Shown here: positions 43,198 through 51,847 of the stretch, one piece after another
Numbering within the stretch: the first letter of the stretch is position 1
How the letters are laid out: each line of letters begins with the position of its first letter
Assembly: GCA_018238625.1 (NCBI GenBank)
Contig: JABCSY010000008.1
Location: 1 to 64,000, forward strand
Length of the DNA: 64,000 nucleotides
Origin: Promethearchaeota archaeon
GTDB lineage: Archaea > Asgardarchaeota > Lokiarchaeia > Sigyniarchaeales > SOKP01
Direction of reading: 5' to 3'
Program-made: the position numbers and the translations under genes
The notes under the pieces: generated by a model
The model's database searches: none
Told to the model about the DNA's origin: nothing
The model's input: the letters and a program-made list of their open reading frames with translations, nothing else

Positions 43198-43367
43198 ATT
43201 AAGCTCACATGTATAAATTTTATAAAATTAATTTTAATTCGTCGTAATCTTATAATAACCTTTACCTTTTTCTATAGCGATATTTTTAAATTCGCATCTA
43301 TCAAAACTAATAATTACACATATATTTTTAAAAATTTTATACAATAAATCGAAAAAAATGATTGAAA

Positions 43368-44465
43368 ATGTCTGAAGAAAAAATTGAAGTTGAATCAGAA
43401 AGATCGGAACAATTACACAAGCGATACGAGTGGTTAGATCAATTCAGAGGGTTAGTTATTGTTTTATTGATCGTCTCTGTAATAACTTGGCCGCTATCGG
43501 GTGATTTTTTAGGTAGCGTTATTCCAATAGGACCTCCTCTTTTAAACCATGGCTTTCAATACTATAAAGGATATCCAGCAATAATCACTATTATAGACAT
43601 CGGCCAGCAAATCTTTATGTTTATATTAGGGTATGTAGGATTTATCGCGTTTAATAGTAGAAGAGAGAAAAAAGGCATTGTTGCGGCGTGGAAACATGGT
43701 CTTATAAGGGTTGCCGTTCTATACGGCTTATCCTTATTGGCTGACGGATTAATTGGTGGATTGCTTCTTGGAGGCTCTATCCCTTGGGATGAGGTTTTAT
43801 ATAAAGGAACGCTAGCAAATCTGGCGATTGGCTCGTTTGCAGCGTATTTAAGCGTATTTCTTATTCCAAAAAAAGCGGATCATAGAATCTATTTGTGTAT
43901 CGGCATACTAATTTTGCACGCTGCATTATATTTTCTCCCGGGTTTTGACCATTACGGACCAGTCGATGGACCTCTAATATTTCCGTGGAACGCACTTAAT
44001 CACGCCGCCATTGCGATAGCGGGTACTTGCTTTTCTCAATGGTACAAACTTGATCCTAGCGATCCGAGCGTTGGATTTAAGAAAAGAATCCTCCCAATAT
44101 CTACAATTGCTATTATAGCGTTTTATTGCTTTGACTGGATTCAATACGCAGAGCACCACGATGCCACAACCTCTCTTGCTTTGTTAGCAATAGCTGCTTC
44201 TGGATTCTTGATCGCAGTCTTTTATGGGTTTGAGAAAATGAATTTTAAAGTCCCGGTGCTTTCCGAAATGGGAAAAAACATGCTACTTTTGTTCATTATT
44301 GCTTTTATCTTCGATCAATATGTTGGCTTTTTGGCAGATGGTTATAGAGATTTTCTTATAGCAAACCCCATACTTACTATGATTCTGGTTGGAGTTTTAC
44401 CAATTGCTATAGAAGCAGGAATCGCAATGCTGCTAGCAAGAAAAAACATTATTGTCAAAATCTAA
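43368..44465 (+). CDS. HGSNAT-like (DUF5009/DUF1624) membrane protein
   Basis: A 365-aa protein with about ten membrane helices, related to heparan-alpha-glucosaminide N-acetyltransferase and similar acyltransferase-3-fold proteins. The N-terminal RYEWLDQFRGLVIVLLIVSV is the family hallmark, and IDIGQQIFMFILGYVGFIAF with SRREKKGIVAAWKHGLIRV follows. The C-terminus holds VPVLSEMGKNMLLLFIIAFI. Such proteins may carry acetyl groups across the membrane onto sugars. The ATG at 43368 is preferred to a TTG at 43362. No partner is evident nearby. Confidence 0.78.
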   Translation: MSEEKIEVESERSEQLHKRYEWLDQFRGLVIVLLIVSVITWPLSGDFLGSVIPIGPPLLNHGFQYYKGYPAIITIIDIGQQIFMFILGYVGFIAFNSRREKKGIVAAWKHGLIRVAVLYGLSLLADGLIGGLLLGGSIPWDEVLYKGTLANLAIGSFAAYLSVFLIPKKADHRIYLCIGILILHAALYFLPGFDHYGPVDGPLIFPWNALNHAAIAIAGTCFSQWYKLDPSDPSVGFKKRILPISTIAIIAFYCFDWIQYAEHHDATTSLALLAIAASGFLIAVFYGFEKMNFKVPVLSEMGKNMLLLFIIAFIFDQYVGFLADGYRDFLIANPILTMILVGVLPIAIEAGIAMLLARKNIIVKI

Positions 44466-44659
44466 TTATTATCTAACTTTTTTTCTTTTATTTTTTGAAC
44501 CAAATCAACATTATACAATTTTATAAAATGGAAATATTACTTGGTTTTATTATTCTCTTTAAGTGAGTAAAAAAGTAAGAATTTTACTGTAAAATATATA
44601 AAAGCAGAAAATTATTATATTTTTGAATAAAATTATTAAAATGATTCTGGTGGGTATTT

Positions 44660-45934
44660 TTGAAAATTATTAAAATTGGATTAGACTATAGTCACGACGG
44701 CATGTTAACTTTAGAAGCGTCTAGCTATGCGGATTTCACTCAGTTCTTATTTGCTTCTGGTTATAAATTAGGAAAGATCGAGGCTGGCTTTTACGCGTTA
44801 GAAAAAGCTCGAATTTACGATGCAGTTATTATATCTATACCTAAAAACATTAACTTAAAACCGAAAGAAATAGAAGTTTTAGAGGAATACGTAAGAACTG
44901 GCGGAAGTTTACTTATTATAGGCTCCCGAGGCGGAGAGTATTTAAATAGAACCAATATAAATGAATTAACGAGGAAGTTTGGGTTTGAATTCTTTACGGA
45001 TGATGTTAATGATTCAGTGAATTACGTTAATTTGCAAAAAAGACCGTTATTAACTGATTTTAAACAACATTATATCACCGAAAACATAAAAAAGATAGTT
45101 TTATCAAGCTCCTGTTCGTTAGCAACCTTAGGTTTTGTAGAAGACGAAAAAAACATACAGGTTGAGGTGTTAGTAAGAGGCGGCTTAAATTGTTGGAGGA
45201 ATAAATTCGAAGATCAGAAATGGATTGAAGAGGATAGTCCTAAAATCCCATTACTTGTTGCCGTTAATTACTACAAAGGTAAAGTCGTTGCCTTTGGGAC
45301 ATTATCCATATTTTCATCTCTTGGAAGAGAATACGGGTTTTCTGCTTTTGATAACGATATAATAATTGCAAACATATTAAGATGGCTCACTTTAGACGTT
45401 GAATCCGAAGGACAAGTGGTTACTATCGATCTACAAAAGGATTTGTTTTATTGGGCGAATTCTATTGCTAAAGAAGAAAGGTGGGGAAGTTTCTCTGATT
45501 TAATTAATGTTAGCCTAAAACATTTTAAAGATAATTATAATTCAATAATAAAGGAATTAAAAGATATTCAACAAGAAAGATATCAGAGAAAACAAGAGTA
45601 CAAAGAAGCTGTAAAAGAAGAAAAAGAAGAGGAAAAAGTTATAGATTTGATACCGAAAAGGAAGAAAGAAGATTTAGAAGATATAATAAGCGCAATTGAA
45701 AACGCTTCAGGAGAGACATTTGAACGCTCATTTAAGTCCGATGAGGAAGAATCTACAGAAGAAACTAAAGAAAACGCACCAGAAGAATTTTCTGAAGAAT
45801 TGCCAGAAGATCTTAACAGTTTAACCGTGAAAGAATTGAAAAGCTATTGTAAAAAGCATGAGATTAACCTCCCCGCTAAAGCAAGGAAAGCAGACATCAT
45901 TAAGATTCTTCTATATGTTTTAGACGAAGATTAA
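44660..45934 (+). CDS. IFT52-like GIFT domain protein with C-terminal SAP domain
   Basis: A 424-aa protein started by TTG at 44660 behind GGTGG. Residues 1-250 form a GIFT/DUF4350-type glutamine-amidotransferase-like fold: DYSHDGMLTLEASSYADFTQ, KARIYDAVIISIPKN, LKPKEIEVLEEYVRTGGSLL and KVVAFGTLSIFSS. The catalytic cysteine-histidine pair of true amidotransferases is not seen. Residues 290-395 are charged and helical, probably coiled and disordered. Residues 385-424 (LNSLTVKELKSYCKKHEINL, then ARKADIIKILL) form a SAP domain, a DNA-binding motif. The GIFT fold is the one at the N-terminus of eukaryotic IFT52. The role here is unknown; the SAP end suggests a nucleic-acid link. Confidence 0.75.
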   Translation: MKIIKIGLDYSHDGMLTLEASSYADFTQFLFASGYKLGKIEAGFYALEKARIYDAVIISIPKNINLKPKEIEVLEEYVRTGGSLLIIGSRGGEYLNRTNINELTRKFGFEFFTDDVNDSVNYVNLQKRPLLTDFKQHYITENIKKIVLSSSCSLATLGFVEDEKNIQVEVLVRGGLNCWRNKFEDQKWIEEDSPKIPLLVAVNYYKGKVVAFGTLSIFSSLGREYGFSAFDNDIIIANILRWLTLDVESEGQVVTIDLQKDLFYWANSIAKEERWGSFSDLINVSLKHFKDNYNSIIKELKDIQQERYQRKQEYKEAVKEEKEEEKVIDLIPKRKKEDLEDIISAIENASGETFERSFKSDEEESTEETKENAPEEFSEELPEDLNSLTVKELKSYCKKHEINLPAKARKADIIKILLYVLDED

Positions 45935-46022
45935 TCTTAACTCAACCTAAAAATAAAAATAACATGCTTCTTTTTCAAAATCATCACTATAAACTACTTT
46001 TAACTAACAAATAGGTTTTTTT

Positions 46023-47426
46023 TTGAATAGATTTCTTTTTGTGTTAGGATCGAACTGGCAGCTGTCTTTGGCAGAACTGGACAATCTTTTAAAGAATTCG
46101 GAATTTCAAGGACGAATAACCGATTATTCGGCAAACATCGCGATAGTTGAGTTTGAATCGCTGCAAAAGAGCAAGTATTATGTAAACGATTTGATGAAAA
46201 TTCAATATATTTTAGGAGGTTGCCAGAAAATTGCTGAAATCTATGATTTTATTGACATCCAAACTATCTACGACGCCTTTCCGACAACTGTAGAGAAATT
46301 TAAAAAGATTGATTTTACTAGAAAGGGAATTTTGAAGGTTGTAAACTCCACGCTTAATAAAATATTCCCAAGGATACAAAATGAAAGTATATTTTACGCT
46401 GTATCGGTCTATCCAAACCTATTTGATGATGATTATTATTCTGATGTGTTAGTAAAGCATTTTCTACCGTTTTTGAATAAATCCATTATGAGCTTGTTAA
46501 AAGAGAACGGTGCTAAAAAATCGTTATACTATAAATACCCCGAAGAAAATATTAAAGCGGGTAATTTAAATCCAATTTTCCCCCATCACTTAATAAAATA
46601 TGGCTTATTCAATAAGGATCGCGCAGAAATTATATTCGGATTTACAGAAGAAGGAGTATATATCGCGCGTACTTTTACTGCTGACGATCCGAATTTTAAA
46701 AAAAAGATTGACGAAGAAAGGCCATTTAAGGAGTTTAAAAGCAGTATTTCGCCAAAATTGGCAATTATTATGCTAAATTTTTTAAATTTGTTTGAAGAAA
46801 GAGAAAATAATCTAATTCTTGATCCATTTGTGGGTAATGGTACAGTTCTTTTATTTGCATTAATAGAAGATTTTCAAATTTGTGGTTCTGATATTGATGG
46901 TACCAAAGTTAAGAATACTTTGCGTAATATAAATTGGCTTTTAAAGGAGCTTGAAGAGCCAATTCCACTAATGTTAAATGAAAGTGTTAAAAAAGCAGAC
47001 GTTAAGAAATTGTCATCTTCTTTTAGCAAGGAATATTTTGATGGGATTTGTACGGAACCGGAATTGGGACCTTTTTTCAAACAAAAACCTTACTACACAG
47101 AAGCCAAAGAGCTTATTGATTCAAAACTAAACTCGATTTACGAAGCTACTTTTAGAGAAGGTTATAAAGTTTTAAAACCTAAGCGTAGAATATGTATCGT
47201 ATTACCGATCTTCAATACAATTGATGGAGGCGAAGTTCAATTAAGAATTGAAGAAATAGCTAGGAAACACAACTTTGAACTCGTGCCAATGTTAGATCTA
47301 AATAGAATAGTTAATAAATCGAACCGGAAGCTTCAATTTAAGAAAGGACAAGTTAGAGCTATAATCGATGCCAAAAAGAATCAAATAATTAAAAGAAAAC
47401 TTTATGTTTTCGAAAAGATGAGCTAA
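46023..47426 (+). CDS. TRM11-like SAM-dependent methyltransferase with altered catalytic motif
   Basis: A 467-aa protein. An N-terminal RNA-binding half (THUMP-like; FLFVLGSNWQLSLAELDNLL at the start) leads to the methyltransferase core: ISPKLAIIMLNFLNLFEERE, LILDPFVGNGTVLLFALIED as the SAM loop and ICGSDIDGTKVKNTLRNINW. The motif that is D-P-P-Y in tRNA-G10 methyltransferases reads TEPELGPFF, a variant found in a side branch of the family. It should modify RNA, perhaps a tRNA guanine, but the exact base is uncertain. The start is TTG at 46023. Endonuclease III follows after 12 bases. Confidence 0.8.
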   Translation: MNRFLFVLGSNWQLSLAELDNLLKNSEFQGRITDYSANIAIVEFESLQKSKYYVNDLMKIQYILGGCQKIAEIYDFIDIQTIYDAFPTTVEKFKKIDFTRKGILKVVNSTLNKIFPRIQNESIFYAVSVYPNLFDDDYYSDVLVKHFLPFLNKSIMSLLKENGAKKSLYYKYPEENIKAGNLNPIFPHHLIKYGLFNKDRAEIIFGFTEEGVYIARTFTADDPNFKKKIDEERPFKEFKSSISPKLAIIMLNFLNLFEERENNLILDPFVGNGTVLLFALIEDFQICGSDIDGTKVKNTLRNINWLLKELEEPIPLMLNESVKKADVKKLSSSFSKEYFDGICTEPELGPFFKQKPYYTEAKELIDSKLNSIYEATFREGYKVLKPKRRICIVLPIFNTIDGGEVQLRIEEIARKHNFELVPMLDLNRIVNKSNRKLQFKKGQVRAIIDAKKNQIIKRKLYVFEKMS

Positions 47427-47438
47427 CCCGGTTAAAAT

Positions 47439-48119
47439 ATGAATCATATCAAAATTCTAGACCAAATTGAACGAGTCTTAAAAGGAGAGGCTCACCTTGA
47501 TGGGCTAGCTAGAAAAAAGCAAGACCCATTTAAAATCTTAATATCTACAATATTATCTGCAAGATCTAGAGATGCAAATACTCGAGAAGCTACAAATAGT
47601 TTATTTACAAAATATCAAACTCCAAAAGAAATCGCAGAAGCGAGCGTAGAAGATTTAGAGATTTTAGTCCATAAATCAGGCTTTTATAAGGTTAAAGCGG
47701 CTCGCATTAAAGAAGTTTCTCGAATAATAAAAGAAGATTATCAAGGAATTGTACCAAAAGATTTTGAAGAGTTAGTTTCTCTTCCTGGAGTAGGCCCTAA
47801 AACAGCTAATTGTGTATTGGTATACGCCTTTAAAATTCCCGCAATACCAGTGGATGTTCACGTTCATAGAATCCCTAACAGATTAGGTTGGATAAAAACA
47901 ACTAAACCAGGGCAAACCGAAGAAGAATTAAAGCGAATTATTCCTCGAGATCAATGGATTAGAGTGAATCGATTATTTGTGAGGTTTGGACAAGAGATTT
48001 GCTTGCCAATTCGTCCAAAATGCGATATTTGCCCTTTAAACGACATTTGTCCTAAGGATTTTTCGATGGAAATAGCTATGAGAAACAAAAAAAAGAAAAC
48101 TCAATCAAATAAACGATGA
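47439..48119 (+). CDS. nth: Endonuclease III
   Basis: A 226-aa DNA glycosylase/AP lyase that removes oxidised pyrimidines. ILSARSRDANTREATNSLF is the first family block, LPGVGPKTANCVLVYAF the helix-hairpin-helix with the catalytic Lys121, and VDVHVHRIPNRLGW carries the catalytic Asp139. Cys188, Cys195, Cys198 and Cys204 (C-X6-C-X2-C-X5-C) hold the 4Fe-4S cluster. The C-terminus adds a basic tail. The gene is 12 bases after the TRM11-like gene. Confidence 0.95.
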   Translation: MNHIKILDQIERVLKGEAHLDGLARKKQDPFKILISTILSARSRDANTREATNSLFTKYQTPKEIAEASVEDLEILVHKSGFYKVKAARIKEVSRIIKEDYQGIVPKDFEELVSLPGVGPKTANCVLVYAFKIPAIPVDVHVHRIPNRLGWIKTTKPGQTEEELKRIIPRDQWIRVNRLFVRFGQEICLPIRPKCDICPLNDICPKDFSMEIAMRNKKKKTQSNKR

Positions 48120-48230
48120 ATGATTGAACCAGGTTTTTGTGTCTTTATCAATCCAGATTTACTCGATTAAAAATGAAATTTAAATATATTTAATAATAAT
48201 CTTGTTTATAACATCATATTACTAATATTA

Positions 48231-49172
48231 ATGAGAAGTTCTTCGCTTTTAATGTCAATTATTACTCTTAAAGGATTATCGAAAAAATACGGGAAGAAAA
48301 CCGTTGTAAACAACCTCTCACTTGAAATCAAAAAGTCTTGTTTCGCCTTTTTAGGTCCAAACGGTGCTGGAAAAACAACCACGCTTTTAATGATCTTGGG
48401 GCTGATAAAACCTTTGAAAGGAGAAATAACGATTCTAGGGAAAAACATCAAAAATCAATCGAAACTAGTGCGCCAAAAAGTAGGGTTTCTACCAGAAAAC
48501 GTAGGTTTTTATCCTAGTAAGACCGGAAGAGAATTAGTAGCTTTAATTTTAGAACTGAGAACTAAACAAAAACAAGCGACCGAACAAATCGATTCTAATT
48601 TAAAATGGTGCGGATTAAAAGAAGAATATTGGGATAAAAAAACGAAATCTTATTCGCAAGGTATGCGTCAACGATTAGGTATCGCGCTAGCATTTGCAGG
48701 AAATCCTGAAATTGTTGTTTTAGACGAACCTTTCTCTAACATCGATCCGCTTGGAAGAGAAGATTTTATTAACAAAATTAATGTAAAACAAAAACAAGGT
48801 ATTACCATACTTATTTCAAGCCATATTACCTCAGATGTAGAAAAATTAGCAGATACAGTAACGATCATAGATGACGGCGTAGTAAAAATTTCTGATTCGA
48901 TTTTCACGCTCATGAAAAACTTAGAGTACGACGAATACGAAATCTTTTCCAACAAATTTCAAGCAAACGATGTAATTACAAAAATTAACGAAATTTATTT
49001 AGATAAAAAAGAGTGGTTCCTCGAACCACCAACAGTCTTAAGAGATAGTTTAATTGTCAAAACCAAATTTCCATACGAATTAAAAACCTACTTGGAAAAC
49101 TTTAACAACTTTGAAATGAAACCACTAACGGGAGTGTTACAAAAAATATATAAATTAACTATGGAGGGTTAA
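48231..49172 (+). CDS. ABC transporter ATP-binding protein
   Basis: A 313-aa ATPase of the ABC-2 exporter type. FLGPNGAGKTTTLLMILGLI is Walker A, YSQGMRQRLGIALAFAGNPE the signature, IVVLDEPFSNIDPLG Walker B, and LISSHITSDVEKLADTV the switch histidine. The C-terminal 80 residues form the usual extra domain. Two starts are possible, 48231 and 48252 (MSIITLKGL); the second matches family starts better, but neither has a clear ribosome binding site. It is cotranscribed with the permease gene, 3 bases downstream. Cargo unknown. Confidence 0.92.
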   Translation: MRSSSLLMSIITLKGLSKKYGKKTVVNNLSLEIKKSCFAFLGPNGAGKTTTLLMILGLIKPLKGEITILGKNIKNQSKLVRQKVGFLPENVGFYPSKTGRELVALILELRTKQKQATEQIDSNLKWCGLKEEYWDKKTKSYSQGMRQRLGIALAFAGNPEIVVLDEPFSNIDPLGREDFINKINVKQKQGITILISSHITSDVEKLADTVTIIDDGVVKISDSIFTLMKNLEYDEYEIFSNKFQANDVITKINEIYLDKKEWFLEPPTVLRDSLIVKTKFPYELKTYLENFNNFEMKPLTGVLQKIYKLTMEG

Positions 49173-49175
49173 ATC

Positions 49176-49955
49176 GTGTTAAAGAATGTTACGCAAAACG
49201 AGTTCATTAAGTATCAAATTATTTTAATTAAATTCTTTTTTAAAAAAATATTGAAAAGTTGGCGAACTATTTTTTGCGTAATAATGATAATTTTTCCCGT
49301 TTTTACTGCTTATCGTATGATTAACAGTCCAATCACTCAATATAATATCGATTATTTGTTTTTCAATGGTTTTGTTGGTTTTTCCATTTTACTTTTTCGG
49401 TTGATGTACATAATAATATTTAGCGATATCGTATCAGAGGAATTTTCAAATAAATTTGCTATGATGCTGTATTCTACGCCACCCTCACGTAAAAGGATTT
49501 TATTATCAAAAGTTATAGCGATAATTCTATATTCTACAGCGTTAGAACTCATGTCTTTCGTTATAGTGGGGGCAGTTTTATTAATAAGCACTGGTTTAAT
49601 TGTTTCTTTAGAAATTTTACTTATAGGATTCCTCATGATATTTTTGACTTTTCTCTTTAGTTTCTCGATATCGTTTATGCTGTCAACATTAACGCGTAAT
49701 GTAATCATTTCAATACTTATCCCCATTCTTTATTTTTTCTTTGTAGAACAATTCTTTATAGTTATCGGTTTAGAAAATTTTTCATATTACTATTTTGTTA
49801 ATAGAATGATCGAGGTAATCTCCAATTATCTCCTTAGTGGAGCGTTTATCTTAGGAATAGAAGAAGTAAGTTGGTTAATTGGCTTAATTTCCTTTCCAGT
49901 AATTATGTTTCTAATAACTATATTTATTTTTAGTAAATTGGACATTAGAACTTAA
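49176..49955 (+). CDS. ABC-2 type permease
   Basis: A 259-aa protein with six membrane helices. The soluble N-terminus is short (KNVTQNEFIKYQIILIKFFF), the second helix pair has FSDIVSEEFSNKFAMMLYST, and PPSRKRILLSKVIAIILYST is the coupling region that meets the ATPase. The start is GTG at 49176, 7 bases after GGAGGG. With the ATPase encoded 3 bases upstream it should form a dimeric exporter. The substrate is not indicated by neighbours. Confidence 0.88.
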   Translation: MLKNVTQNEFIKYQIILIKFFFKKILKSWRTIFCVIMIIFPVFTAYRMINSPITQYNIDYLFFNGFVGFSILLFRLMYIIIFSDIVSEEFSNKFAMMLYSTPPSRKRILLSKVIAIILYSTALELMSFVIVGAVLLISTGLIVSLEILLIGFLMIFLTFLFSFSISFMLSTLTRNVIISILIPILYFFFVEQFFIVIGLENFSYYYFVNRMIEVISNYLLSGAFILGIEEVSWLIGLISFPVIMFLITIFIFSKLDIRT

Positions 49956-49963
49956 AAATGATT

Positions 49964-50542
49964 TTAATAAGTTTCAAAGGTTTTTTTCTTCCTCTTAAAA
50001 GCAAAACCGATTGAAAAGCCTCCTAATAACCCAAAGATATGAGCAAAATAGTTGATTCCGGGCGAAAACGAGGAAACTAAGAAATAAAACACGTAAAATA
50101 AGCCTAACATTATTAAGGGAGTGTCCCTTTCCACTATTACTAACGATAAAGTAGCCCCAATCAATCCGAAAATTGCACCAGATGCGCCTAGGCTTATTAC
50201 ATTAAGGGGTAACAAATATAATGAAAACATATTTCCAATCAATCCTGAAATGAAATATATCAATAAGAATTCGAATTTGGAAAAATTGAGCTCGACATAA
50301 GTTCCAAAAAGCAAGAGTGCGATCATATTAGAGAAAAGGTGCATAACGTCACCGTGTAAAAACATAGAAGTAAATAGGCGCCAAACTTCAAGTTCGACAA
50401 AGATTTTGCTATTAATTTGAACCAATTGATAAAATAAATCCTCGAAAGCTAAAGAGAAAAAAAAGTACAAAAGTGCATTTATAGAAATCAGAAAAATAGT
50501 TATCCTAGCTTCCTTAAAATTTGATGTCTCTAAAACAAACAT
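49964..50542 (-). CDS. Rhomboid-family intramembrane serine protease
   Basis: A 192-aa six-helix membrane protease. EVWRLFTSMFLHGDVMHLFSN holds the oxyanion H-x-x-x-N pair (His68, Asn72), LGASGAIFGLIGA carries the catalytic Ser121, and NYFAHIFGLLGGFSIGFAF the catalytic His168. All residues needed for activity are present. It cleaves membrane helices within the bilayer; substrates are unknown. It is convergent with the ABC permease gene, with 8 bases between them. Confidence 0.93.
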   Translation of the reverse strand: MFVLETSNFKEARITIFLISINALLYFFFSLAFEDLFYQLVQINSKIFVELEVWRLFTSMFLHGDVMHLFSNMIALLLFGTYVELNFSKFEFLLIYFISGLIGNMFSLYLLPLNVISLGASGAIFGLIGATLSLVIVERDTPLIMLGLFYVFYFLVSSFSPGINYFAHIFGLLGGFSIGFAFKRKKKTFETY

Positions 50543-50652
50543 AACTTAATTATCCCAAAAGATTTGACACAATTAGTATTTTATAATCTTTTAATATAAA
50601 TAGTTTTAATAACTATAATGTTTATCAATAAGTTTGTAGACAAAACGGAAAA

Positions 50653-51792
50653 ATGGAAAATCGTAAATTATTTCGTTCAAAAATACAGCTGTTATTTACG
50701 CTATATTTTAACGGCTATTTGAAAGATATTAGGCTATTTAAGGCATTTTTAGATGTTCCTCTAAAAGAATTTATACCAAAAGAAATACAGGATCAAGTTA
50801 GAATTTACAACGACGCCCCAGTTCTATTTTACTTCGATAAAGAACGGCCAGATACGCTTAGAACGATCTCTGCCCCCCATATGATTTCGATCATGTTACA
50901 AGAATTAATATTGAATGACAATGACGATTTACTTATTTTAGGAGCAAAAAGCGGATATATCGCCGCGTTAGCTCATAAATTAGCTCCAAATGGTAGAATT
51001 GTAATAATAGAAGCAAATCCAAAGATCGCAAATGTTACTTTAGAAAATTTAAGAAAAGCTAATCTTCTTGATAAAGTTGAAGTTATCGTAAGAAATCCTT
51101 TATTAGGATTTAGTGAACGATACCCTTGGCAAAAAATCCTCGTAACTGGTGCTATAAAAGAAGATAGAATATCTACATTATTGCAACAACTCGACCCGAA
51201 CGAAGGCGTTTTGTTCGCTCCAATTGGTGAAGAGATGATTCAGACATACACCCAAATAATTCGTTATGAGGAAGAAAGGTTTTATGGAAAGAAGCATTTA
51301 CAAGTAAGGTTTACACCACTAATGACTCAAGTTGAATTAGACGAATTAAAATTGGATACTGATTTTGAAGAATTGGATGAATCAATCAACCAATCAAGAA
51401 CAGATCAATTTAATGACGTTTCTTATACGAAAAATATATCTGTTAATTATGAATCTAATATATTGGATGAAGTAAGGCTAGAACCTTATTCAAAAAGTCA
51501 ATCTTACGATATAAAACCTGAGAATATCTTTTATGCTTTTCTACAGCATAAGGACCAAACAATCGATTCGGCAAATAATAAGGAAAATTTAGAATATTTA
51601 GAAAATATAATTAATTCTTTAGAACAAATAAAAACATATAATAGCTTGGTTAAAAAAGAAATTGAAAAAAGGAAAACTGATTCTCCAATATTGGATAAAA
51701 AAATTAAAATAATTGATAAATATCAATTAGAAGTTGATATTGTACAAACAAAAATTAAGAAAGAGATGAATAAATTCCAAAAACACGCTTAA
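50653..51792 (+). CDS. PCMT-like methyltransferase domain with long C-terminal extension
   Basis: A 379-aa protein. Residues 25-225 follow the protein-L-isoaspartate methyltransferase pattern: FLDVPLKEFIPKEI, TLRTISAPHMISIMLQELIL, DDLLILGAKSGYIAALAHKL as the SAM loop, and RIVIIEANPKIANVTLENLR. The usual G-x-G-x-G-Y is reduced to GAKSGY, so one glycine is replaced. Residues 235-379 are a family-unlike, acidic and helical tail, with a coiled-coil region (LEYLENIINSLEQIKTYNSL). It may repair isoaspartate, or be a derived form that has another acceptor. It is monocistronic. Confidence 0.75.
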   Translation: MENRKLFRSKIQLLFTLYFNGYLKDIRLFKAFLDVPLKEFIPKEIQDQVRIYNDAPVLFYFDKERPDTLRTISAPHMISIMLQELILNDNDDLLILGAKSGYIAALAHKLAPNGRIVIIEANPKIANVTLENLRKANLLDKVEVIVRNPLLGFSERYPWQKILVTGAIKEDRISTLLQQLDPNEGVLFAPIGEEMIQTYTQIIRYEEERFYGKKHLQVRFTPLMTQVELDELKLDTDFEELDESINQSRTDQFNDVSYTKNISVNYESNILDEVRLEPYSKSQSYDIKPENIFYAFLQHKDQTIDSANNKENLEYLENIINSLEQIKTYNSLVKKEIEKRKTDSPILDKKIKIIDKYQLEVDIVQTKIKKEMNKFQKHA

Positions 51793-51847
51793 GACTGCAT
51801 TTTAAATTAAATAAAAAATAAAAAAATAGAATAATAAAAAAGATTTT

